Shown: in pieces, positions 17,089 to 23,670 of the stretch
How positions within the stretch are numbered: position 1 is the first letter of the stretch
How the letters are laid out: the number at the start of each line of letters is the position of its first letter
From: Streptomyces sp. A 4/2
GTDB lineage: Bacteria > Actinomycetota > Actinomycetes > Streptomycetales > Streptomycetaceae
DNA: 64,000 nucleotides
Direction: 5' to 3'
Assembly (NCBI RefSeq): GCF_940670765.1
Contig: NZ_CALNVW010000051.1
Span: 62,001-126,000 of the forward strand
Position numbers and translations under genes: made by a program
The notes under the pieces: generated by a model
Told to the model about the DNA's origin: nothing
What the model saw: the letters and a program-made list of their open reading frames with translations, nothing else
Databases searched by the model: none

Positions 17089-17706
17089 ATGGGAAGGCCG
17101 AGAACGAACGACGCCGACGTCAGAGAGCGGCTCATCGCATGCGCGACCGAGATGTTCGCCACCCGCCCGCAGGAGTCGGTCACGGTCCGCGCGCTGGCCA
17201 CCGCCGCCGGAACGTCGACGGCGGCGGTGTACACGTTGTTCCAGGGGAAGGACGGAGTGATCCGCGAGGTGCGCGACCAGGCGGTCGCCGGCCTGTTCCA
17301 GGACCTGACGGCCGTTCCCCGCTCGGAGGCCGCCCTGGAGGATCTGTACGCGTTGGCCGTGGCGTATCGCCATTGGGGACGCGAACACCGCTACCTGTAC
17401 GCGGTGTTGTTCGGTGGCGCTCAGTCCTTCGTACCGTCGGCCCGGGTCGGCGACCGAGACCCGGTGCGACCGCTTGTCGCGGCGATCGACCGTGCCGTGG
17501 CGGACCAGATCCTCGCGGGCGACACCACGCTGATCGCCGTCTCGTTGTGGGTCGCCCTGCACGGGCTCGTGACCCTCGAACTGGCCGGCGGCCTCAACGG
17601 CGCCGCGGCCGAGGCGGCGTTCTGGTCAACGGTTGATGCCGTACTGCGGGGCTGGGCAACCCCCGCCGCCTTCCCCGGCCTTCGACGCCCGGACCCGGAG
17701 GCGTAG
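17089..17706 (+). CDS. TetR family repressor
   Basis: The product is 205 aa from ATG 17089 (MGRPRTNDADVRERLIACA); an upstream ATG at 17071 is possible. The HTH reads VTVRALATAAGTSTAAVYTLFQGKDGVI. The C-terminal helical domain has the pattern HRYLYAVLFGG common in actinobacterial TetR proteins with WHG-type domains. It probably represses itself and the divergent hydrolase gene. Confidence 0.87.
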   Translation: MGRPRTNDADVRERLIACATEMFATRPQESVTVRALATAAGTSTAAVYTLFQGKDGVIREVRDQAVAGLFQDLTAVPRSEAALEDLYALAVAYRHWGREHRYLYAVLFGGAQSFVPSARVGDRDPVRPLVAAIDRAVADQILAGDTTLIAVSLWVALHGLVTLELAGGLNGAAAEAAFWSTVDAVLRGWATPAAFPGLRRPDPEA

Positions 17707-17723
17707 AGCTTGCTCTGATGCCA

Positions 17724-17788
17724 AGGCCGTAGGGGCTGTCGGAGGCGCGACGTCCCCGTCCGGGATGCGTCGAGCCCCCTGCCTCACC
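17724..17788. repeat. Dispersed 65-bp repeat, copy B
   Basis: Matches copy A (10832-10896) at 59 of 65 positions. This copy provides the left arm of the terminator hairpin that follows. Confidence 0.75.
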
Positions 17789-17805
17789 GAGAGACAGGGG
17801 GCTCG
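17771..17805. terminator. Bidirectional-looking terminator hairpin
   Basis: An 11-bp perfect stem (CGAGCCCCCTG at 17771-17781, complement at 17795-17805) with a 13-base loop lies between the convergent TetR and DUF397 genes. No clear T-run follows, as is common in high-GC hosts. Confidence 0.7.
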
Positions 17806-17818
17806 TTGCGTCGCTGAA

Positions 17819-18022
17819 CTAGACGAGGCCGCCGGCCTTCACGCCGTCGACGAAGACGCCCCACGTACTGTCGGAGATCAGCAGGACAGAGCCAGTAGGG
17901 ATCTTGCTGTCGCGCACGGGAACAACGCCGTGTGAGGCGACCAGGTCGGCGGCGACCTCAACGCACTGGCCACCGTTGGAGCTGTAGGAGGACTTGAACC
18001 AGCGGAGCGAATCGGTTGTCAC
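17819..18022 (-). CDS. DUF397 small regulatory partner
   Basis: The 67-aa protein has the DUF397 hallmarks WFKSSYSSNGGQCVEVA near the N-terminus and VPVRDSKIP, with SDSTWGVFVDGVK at the end. GTG start overlaps the XRE stop by four bases. In streptomycetes DUF397 proteins are encoded next to XRE/DUF5753 regulators (WhiJ-, AbaA- and BldB-like loci) and appear to act as their antagonists. Confidence 0.9.
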   Translation of the reverse strand: MTTDSLRWFKSSYSSNGGQCVEVAADLVASHGVVPVRDSKIPTGSVLLISDSTWGVFVDGVKAGGLV

Positions 18023-18849
18023 AGGATGCCCTTTCTCACCTGACTGATCATGGCCACGGACTCTGTCTGGGAGAGCGCCTCAGCCTGTAGCTGATGGTAG
18101 GCCGTGAAAAGCGGCCGGACCAACCGCGTATCGCGCTCCAAACGGCCGGAGTGCGCGGACTCCGCGTAGGCCATGCAGGACCCGTCGGGGAGGGTGACGA
18201 GCGTAACCGGCGAATCAAAGGAACGGCGTTCGCCCAGTTCGTACGTGGCCACCTGCACAACGGTGTTGGGCATGTCCGCGATATCCAGGAGTCGCCCCAG
18301 CTGATCGGCCAAGACCCTTGGCCCGCCTACGCGTTGCCTGATGCAGCTCTCGTCGAGCAGGACATACATCTGCGGAGGCGGTGTCCGCCCGACCGACTGC
18401 TGCCGTCGGGCCAGCAGCTCAAGCCGTTCTTCTGCCTGCTGCTCCGTGATCGCACCGCGCCGCACGGCCCCCGTGGTGATGGCTGCGGCGTACTCCGGCG
18501 TCTGGAGCAGGCCCGGGATGATCCCCAGCTCGAACAGGCGGATCTCTGAGGCCTTGCCCTCGAACCCGACGAACTCCGGGAAGCCGTCGAGTATCGCCGA
18601 GTCGCGGACGGCTGCCCCCTGTCGGACGAGTGCTTCCCCGGTGCCGAGCGCCTTGTCCGCACTCGCAGTGAACTTGGCAGTTGGATTTCGGGCCCCGGTT
18701 TCTACGCCCGAAATATGTGACGGGGAGTATCCCGTGCGGTCTGCCAAGTCGTCCTGGGTCCAGCCGCGCTCTTCTCGCAGCCTGCGGAGACGGTCCCCGA
18801 ACGCAGCCCTCGGCCCCCCATCGGGGTCAAGCTCCTTACGGTTAGCCAC
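18019..18849 (-). CDS. XRE-type HTH regulator with DUF5753 domain
   Basis: The protein is 276 aa, GTG start. The N-terminal HTH at about 17-70 (LRRLREERGWTQDDLADRTG, then YSPSHISGVETG) is XRE type. The DUF5753 domain follows (FELGIIPGLLQTPEYAAA, then LLDESCIRQRVGG). It is the usual partner of DUF397 and together they form a WhiJ-like pair influencing development and antibiotic production in related species. GTGA overlap with DUF397 indicates coupled translation. Confidence 0.9.
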   Translation of the reverse strand: MANRKELDPDGGPRAAFGDRLRRLREERGWTQDDLADRTGYSPSHISGVETGARNPTAKFTASADKALGTGEALVRQGAAVRDSAILDGFPEFVGFEGKASEIRLFELGIIPGLLQTPEYAAAITTGAVRRGAITEQQAEERLELLARRQQSVGRTPPPQMYVLLDESCIRQRVGGPRVLADQLGRLLDIADMPNTVVQVATYELGERRSFDSPVTLVTLPDGSCMAYAESAHSGRLERDTRLVRPLFTAYHQLQAEALSQTESVAMISQVRKGIL

Positions 18850-18953
18850 ACTTCACCGCTCTTTCATTCAACTATGTGGAGGTTGAAGGTCTCTTGAGAG
18901 TAGGCCACGCTGAACCCCCTCGGTAGCGGAATGACTACAGAGGGGAGTGAATA

Positions 18954-19301
18954 TTGAGCGGGGAACGGATTCCCCCCACTGCCCAGCCCGCTTCCGGTGC
19001 TGCCCAGTTGGCAGCCCTGGTGGCGGCTGGCGGGTTCTGGCACCTGGCCCCGGACCGGGTGCCACGCACCGGATACGTACCCCTGACCAAGGACGTCCTC
19101 CGTGAGGTCGTCACCGGGCTGGAAAGGCAGTTGAACGACATGGGCGAGCAACCCGAACCGGATCTCTCCGTACACAAGTGGCCGCCCTGCCGGTGCGGCA
19201 ACCCGGTCTGTCCCGACGCCCCGAAGGGCGACGCCGGGGAGTCGTCCACGATGACCCGGGCTCGCGCACAGCTCCGGGAGAACAGGGAGACCCACGCATG
19301 A
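18954..19301 (+). CDS. Small protein with CxC-x4-C motif, unknown function
   Basis: The 115-aa frame starts at TTG 18954, with GGGGAG seven bases before it; no ATG or GTG fits better. The N-terminal 55 residues are Ala/Gly-rich and then structured (LTKDVLREVVTGLERQL); near 80 is CRCGNPVCPD, a possible metal site. The stop overlaps the Nudix start (ATGA). The gene is divergent from the XRE gene and is typical of streptomycete loci near such regulators, but I do not know its function. Confidence 0.6.
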   Translation: MSGERIPPTAQPASGAAQLAALVAAGGFWHLAPDRVPRTGYVPLTKDVLREVVTGLERQLNDMGEQPEPDLSVHKWPPCRCGNPVCPDAPKGDAGESSTMTRARAQLRENRETHA

Positions 19302-20080
19302 ACGACTTCGGCCCTGTTGACCGTGGGTACTGGACGAACAACGACCGGGAGAACGCCGAGGACGCCGCCACCGCGTTCGTCAACGCTCTCCGGCGGCTCC
19401 AGGTCGACTTCGACGACATCGGCATCGAAGAGCCGTGCGCGGCCTGCAATCACCCGCTGCACAAGATCTCTCTGGGCTCCATCTCGGTAGCGGAAGCAAC
19501 CCGGTTCGCCTACCGCATCGACCGCCGACTCGACGAACTCACCGAGGGTGCTGAGCCGTCCACGGCCCCTGGGAACGAGGCACTCCCCATGCCCCACGCC
19601 GACATCGACTCCGTGAATCCGCCCCGCCGACACATCGGCGCCGTCACGGTCCTGCGCAACAGCGAAGGGGCCGTACTCCTGGTCAAGACCACCTACCGCG
19701 AGGGCTGGCAACTGCCCGGGGGTGGATCCCATCAGGGGGAACGGATCGCCACCGCTGCATCACGCGAACTCGCCGAGGAGACCGGCCTCTACCGCCGCCT
19801 CACCCACTTCCTCGCCCTCGACCACGTCCCCGCACCGACCGAGGGCAAGAGGTCGGCCGAGGGGTTCACGATCGTCTGCGACGGGGGACGCCTGACCCCC
19901 GAAGAGGAATCCGCGCTCGCCGTACCCGAAGACGCGGCCGACGAGATCGGCGCCCTCACGTGCGTACCGCTGGCCCAACTCGGCGAGTACACCCCGCCCT
20001 ACCAGGAACGACGCATCCGCGCCGCCGTAACCGCCCTCGAAAGGGGCTTGCGGCTGCCGCTGCTGGTACTCGGCGAGTGA
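19298..20080 (+). CDS. Nudix hydrolase with N-terminal cysteine-motif extension
   Basis: This 260-aa protein has a full Nudix box at about 143-165: GGSHQGE, seven residues, then RELAEETGL, all catalytic Glu and Arg present. The substrate would be a nucleoside diphosphate-linked compound, not predictable. Residues 1-100 are not Nudix: they hold a helical segment and CAACNHPLH. ATGA coupling with the upstream gene, plus a five-base gap to the next, suggests an operon of at least three genes. Confidence 0.82.
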   Translation: MNDFGPVDRGYWTNNDRENAEDAATAFVNALRRLQVDFDDIGIEEPCAACNHPLHKISLGSISVAEATRFAYRIDRRLDELTEGAEPSTAPGNEALPMPHADIDSVNPPRRHIGAVTVLRNSEGAVLLVKTTYREGWQLPGGGSHQGERIATAASRELAEETGLYRRLTHFLALDHVPAPTEGKRSAEGFTIVCDGGRLTPEEESALAVPEDAADEIGALTCVPLAQLGEYTPPYQERRIRAAVTALERGLRLPLLVLGE

Positions 20081-20084
20081 CGCG

Positions 20085-20372
20085 ATGGTGCTGAATACGC
20101 CCTCGGGGGCGGAAGCTCGGGCGCGTGCGGAACAGACGTACCGCGAGTACCTCAACCACCTCACCCAGTGCGCCGACTGCCACCAGGCAGGGGTCAACTG
20201 CGCCCCGGGTGAAGCGCTTCGGGTGATCCACCGCGAAGCGAAGCGGGCCACGTGGCCGGACTGCCGGTGCCCGATCCACACGGGGACGTCGGCAGCCCCG
20301 CGTGAAACCGCTGAAGCTCCCACGCGCGCAATGCTCCCCCCTGCGCGTGGGACCGGGCAGGCCGCGCCCTGA
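20085..20372 (+). CDS. Small cysteine-motif protein, unknown function
   Basis: The 95-aa product contains CADCHQAGVNC and CRCPIH, an arrangement resembling metal-binding knuckles, with a helical N-terminus (RARAEQTYREYLNHLTQ) and a disordered C-terminal tail. It lies five bases after the Nudix stop. The family is common in streptomycetes but uncharacterised. Confidence 0.6.
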   Translation: MVLNTPSGAEARARAEQTYREYLNHLTQCADCHQAGVNCAPGEALRVIHREAKRATWPDCRCPIHTGTSAAPRETAEAPTRAMLPPARGTGQAAP

Positions 20373-20535
20373 CGGTCCGTGGCCTGCCCACCCGGACCCG
20401 CGCGCTCGCTCGTCACAACAGCCAGCGCACGGAAGGGCGGTGGGGGCGTGCGTTCGGCCGACCGCGCTCCCACCGTTTGCACCTGCGAGAGACTTGGGCG
20501 TCCCGAATCGCGTTCCGAGCAGAGGAATTAATTGC

Positions 20536-20742
20536 GTGTACGACGCCTACGGCACAGGGCCGGTGAAGCCCGCTCTCCGGTGCTTGAAGTGCGGTGACAT
20601 CCACGTCGTCATGTCGCAGGCGCGGGACCCCATCGCCGATGGCCTGCGGTGGCGGTACACGTGTCTGGACTGCCGCATCGCGTGGTGGTGCGACGAGCAC
20701 GGCGGGGAGATCGATGAGTATCTTCCTCGTGAATACCCGTGA
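20536..20742 (+). CDS. 68-aa zinc-ribbon protein
   Basis: The GTG at 20536 has AGAGGA nine bases upstream. The sequence carries CLKCG and CLDC spaced about 35 residues apart, a treble-clef or ribbon zinc site, with an aromatic C-terminus (RIAWWCDEHGG). The upstream in-frame stretch to 20302 overlaps the previous gene and has non-protein-like composition. Function unknown. Confidence 0.6.
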   Translation: MYDAYGTGPVKPALRCLKCGDIHVVMSQARDPIADGLRWRYTCLDCRIAWWCDEHGGEIDEYLPREYP

Positions 20743-20796
20743 AAGAGTCCGCCCGCCCGTAACCCGCCCATAACCCGCCCGTGGAGGCACACACTC

Positions 20797-21390
20797 ATGA
20801 GACCGACCCGCGCCGCGCTCGTCGTCGCTGTCACCGCCCTCACTCCTGCCCTGCTCTTCACCACCCCGGCATTCGCCGCCGCCCCGGCTGCCACGTCCGT
20901 TACCGCGACGGTCAGGTCCGACACGCCGGTGGACGAGATGACGGAAGCCGAACTGCGCGCCGCGATAGCCGACATCCTGGCGAAGAACAGCGGCAGGGCG
21001 GTCGTCCGAGAAGCCGACAGGGCTCTCGGCGGGACCGTGGAGGACATGCGCGCGTTCCTCGAAACCGGTTACCAGAAGGCTCAGTTCGAGGATGACCAGG
21101 TTGCCATCGCCCGGATTCTCAACGGGGCGACGGAGAATGGCGACAAGGCGGTCATCAAGGGGTGCAACGAGGCTCTTGATGCCGGAACTCCCGAAGCGGC
21201 GCGAGCCTTCCGGGAAACCGGGTACCGGCTCGCCCAGGCCGAGGACGACGCCGTCTACATCGTTCACATGCTCACGGACCCGAACATCAGCGACGCTCTG
21301 CGCGCTGCCGTCAACAAGGTGCTCGACGACGGCTCCCCGGAGGCTCTGCGGTACTTCCGGTTGACCGGTCAGTACGAGGTGAACGGCTAA
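20797..21390 (+). CDS. Secreted ALF-repeat protein
   Basis: The protein is 197 aa with a Sec signal peptide (about residues 1-29, ending AFAAAPA). The mature part has ALF-type repeats of 40 or so residues: RALGGTVEDMRAFLETGYQKAQFEDD and EALDAGTPEAARAFRETGYRLAQAEDD are clear repeats, and the last copy ends LRYFRLTGQYEVN. Such proteins are secreted by actinomycetes and their function is unknown. A GGAGG precedes the ATG by 11 bases. Confidence 0.82.
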   Translation: MRPTRAALVVAVTALTPALLFTTPAFAAAPAATSVTATVRSDTPVDEMTEAELRAAIADILAKNSGRAVVREADRALGGTVEDMRAFLETGYQKAQFEDDQVAIARILNGATENGDKAVIKGCNEALDAGTPEAARAFRETGYRLAQAEDDAVYIVHMLTDPNISDALRAAVNKVLDDGSPEALRYFRLTGQYEVNG

Positions 21391-22018
21391 GACGTGTCCG
21401 GCCGATCATGTTGCTGGTCAGGGTGCGAGCATGTCCAGGACGAGCGTGAGCGACGAGCCCGGCAGCATGGTCGGCCTGTGGGTCGAGCCGTGGGGAACCG
21501 ATCACTGGATGCGTCCGGGGTCTGTCCGGCGGAAGGTTGCGAGCGCTCTGCCGTCAGACGGTGAAATCAGCCACCCTAACGGCGTAATGCCATACAGATG
21601 CTGAAACAGTACATTAAGTCTTGTAACGAAGACGGTAAGTGACTGAGCTTGAGTTTGCCCATGTCCGAGCGCCCCACGCGGGTTTGCCCAGCAGCAGACT
21701 CTCGAAGAGGGGCCGACATGGCCGCTTCTGTTTCCCACCTCAAGGGCGTGACCAGCTGAGGGAATACGTAGCTGGTTGACGCCCGACGTCATATCAGCCA
21801 CGGCCCGGTGGACAGTCCGGTAGACGGCCGTCTTCCTCTGCCCGGTCGCGACCGGCTCCGGGGTCGCCGGTATCCCTCAACGTGCCTGCGTCCAGCGCGA
21901 CTTCCTTCGCGCGGTTGGCGAGCCGGCACACCACCACCCCGGGCGCAACGGCGCCGAAGAGGCATGGCGCACACGCCGCTGCCACCACACCACCCCACCT
22001 CACACCAGGAGTTGAACC
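21391..22018. other. 628-bp intergenic stretch with no confident gene
   Basis: I find no well supported gene here. A 57-codon frame (21431-21604, +) contains SMVGLWVEPWGTDHWMRPG, a segment that looks protein-like, followed by unrelated codons; it may be the start of a truncated gene. Bases 21575-21660 are notably A/T-richer than the surroundings and could hold a promoter or a transferred fragment. A 99-codon frame on the minus strand (21502-21801) lacks coding character. Confidence 0.45.
21431..21604 (+). pseudogene. Possible truncated small gene
   Basis: 57-codon frame. The first 30 residues look conserved in kind (GLWVEPWGTDHWMRPG), the last 27 do not. There is no good ribosome site. Not recognised. 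Confidence 0.25.
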
Positions 22019-23533
22019 ATGAGTGGATGCGGCTGCAGGCAGTCCCCGATCGTCATCGGCGGCTGTCAGCCCACTGAAGCGGCCTGTCGCCCCGTCGGCG
22101 TCCTCTGTCCCGGCTCCGAGCCGTGCCAGCACTGCGAGACGACCCCACTGCGCGATTCCGCACCGTACCGGGTCGCAGCGACCGCCGCCAGCACCGACCC
22201 GACGCCCTACTACACCATCGCCAACACCCATGCCGCACTGGACCCTGTCGTCGCTCAGACCATCCTGAACTGCGGTACGGGCACGTTCCCGGCTGACGAC
22301 GGCACACACAACGGCCAGCACACCTGGCTCGCCGGTGTCGTGCACATCGACCCCGCGTCACTGCGCGGCAACCCCACCAGCCTCACGATCAGTGCCTCGG
22401 TCCATGTCCACAACGACGGCCCGAACGCGGCCTGCCAGCTCTACGGTCGCTTCGCCCTGTGGAACGGCACGACCCCGATCCGCACCGATCTCCTGGGCCC
22501 ACCCGATCTGCCGGCGGGTGGTGACGACAACGGCGTCATCCCACCGACCACCGTGTCCCTCGCGGACGTCCTCGCGGGAAAGATCGTCGTCGAGCTCAAC
22601 CTCGAAACAGGCAACGACGACACCTGCCGGGTCGGCCCCAAGCAGTGGACCGTCGACAGTCTCGTCCTCACCGTCCAGGCATCCGCCCCGGGCTGCGGCA
22701 GGCCGTTCCTCCGTACCACCTGTCGCAACTGTGAGGGTGTGGTCACATGCACGACCGACACCCTCGACGGCGCAGCCCCCTACGCCCCGGTCCCGCCGGT
22801 CATCCCGGTCTCCTCCTGCCAGGACGGATGCTCCACCGCCCGGCCCCCGTGCATCTCCACCGACCTGGGCAACGCCATCACCCGGGGCAGCGACGGGTGT
22901 CTGTACGCGCCCGACACGCCCGCTCTGGACCCGTCCCCGTGCAACGCCGCGCGGAACACGGCCGGCGGGCTGCTCGTACCGCGGGTCGACCTGACGGGCA
23001 TCGCACCGGGCGGCAACACCAGCCTCGAACGGTCGGTGGACATCGACATCGCCGAAATGCCCGGCTGCCCCGAAGAGTGGAGGATCGGCGCCCGCCTCAC
23101 GCCGGTGAGCGGGTTCCTCAACGCCGAGCGGCAGCATGCCAACCTCCTGGCCAAGACCGGTACCGATGTGCCGATCCCCGAGTCCGACGTCGTGCTCCCG
23201 GAAGCCGGGGTCTACCACATCGACAGCGATGTGCGGTACGCGCTCGGTACCGCCACCGGCGGCAGCGGCTACATCATCGGCTGGCTCAGGGACGAGACGA
23301 CGGACACCCTCCTGACGAGCTTCACCCAGATCGCGGCGATCAACGCGGCAGGGCAGGAGGAGCAGGGCGGAACCACACACATCATGACCGAGTACACCGT
23401 CACATCGGGCCCCCGGACGGTCCGCCTGCACCTGATGTTCGTCCTCACCGGCGGCAGGGTCACCGACGCCGAGGCCGGCGGTACCGACAGCAACGGGGCG
23501 ACCCGGATGCGTTTCCTCAAAGTCAGGGATTGA
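22019..23533 (+). CDS. 504-aa cysteine-rich orphan protein, phage structural-like C-terminus
   Basis: ATG 22019 has AGGAG nine bases upstream. There is no signal peptide or membrane helix. Seven Cys occur in the first 40 residues, and more in the middle (CGRPFLRTTCRNCEGVVTC, SSCQDGCSTARPPC). A beta-rich domain at 60-215 has HVHNDGPNAACQLYGRFALW. At about 275-300 is a hinge of the type GNAITRGSDGCLYAP seen in phage fibre or tail proteins. The last 150 residues look like a trimeric jelly-roll (GVYHIDSDVRYALG, MTEYTVTSGPRTVRLHLMF). No phage genes flank it. Function unknown; a secreted or virion-like structural role is a guess. Confidence 0.6.
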   Translation: MSGCGCRQSPIVIGGCQPTEAACRPVGVLCPGSEPCQHCETTPLRDSAPYRVAATAASTDPTPYYTIANTHAALDPVVAQTILNCGTGTFPADDGTHNGQHTWLAGVVHIDPASLRGNPTSLTISASVHVHNDGPNAACQLYGRFALWNGTTPIRTDLLGPPDLPAGGDDNGVIPPTTVSLADVLAGKIVVELNLETGNDDTCRVGPKQWTVDSLVLTVQASAPGCGRPFLRTTCRNCEGVVTCTTDTLDGAAPYAPVPPVIPVSSCQDGCSTARPPCISTDLGNAITRGSDGCLYAPDTPALDPSPCNAARNTAGGLLVPRVDLTGIAPGGNTSLERSVDIDIAEMPGCPEEWRIGARLTPVSGFLNAERQHANLLAKTGTDVPIPESDVVLPEAGVYHIDSDVRYALGTATGGSGYIIGWLRDETTDTLLTSFTQIAAINAAGQEEQGGTTHIMTEYTVTSGPRTVRLHLMFVLTGGRVTDAEAGGTDSNGATRMRFLKVRD

Positions 23534-23542
23534 AGAAGGCCG

Positions 23543-23620
23543 TTGACCGGATGCGAGGCGGACGTGCTGCGCGCCGCCTCCGAGGGCGGCACCGTGGCCG
23601 ACATCGCCACGGCGCTCGTC
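23543..23620 (+). pseudogene. Remnant of a LuxR-family HTH
   Basis: The codons give LTGCEADVLRAASEGGTVADIATAL, which closely matches the start of the LuxR-type HTH of DesR/NarL regulators (LT.READVL.AA..G..VADIA..L). The rest of the HTH and the receiver domain are absent. The frame runs straight into the terminator hairpin, so only about 25 codons survive. Confidence 0.55.
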
Positions 23621-23655
23621 CGCCCGTCCCGGGACCGGTCCGGGGCGGGCGGACG
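23617..23655. terminator. Very strong nested terminator hairpin
   Basis: CGTCCGCCCG (23617-23626) pairs with its exact complement (23646-23655); the loop continues as a nine-base inner arm around GGACCGGTCC with one mismatch, so the whole element is close to a 19-bp stem. It lies between the convergent orphan gene and alpha-mannosidase gene. Confidence 0.7.
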
Positions 23656-23670
23656 GACGGGCTGCGACGG

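Noticed and set aside
21502..21801. 99-codon minus-strand gene
   Set aside because: Third-position composition is not coding-like and no protein pattern is recognisable.
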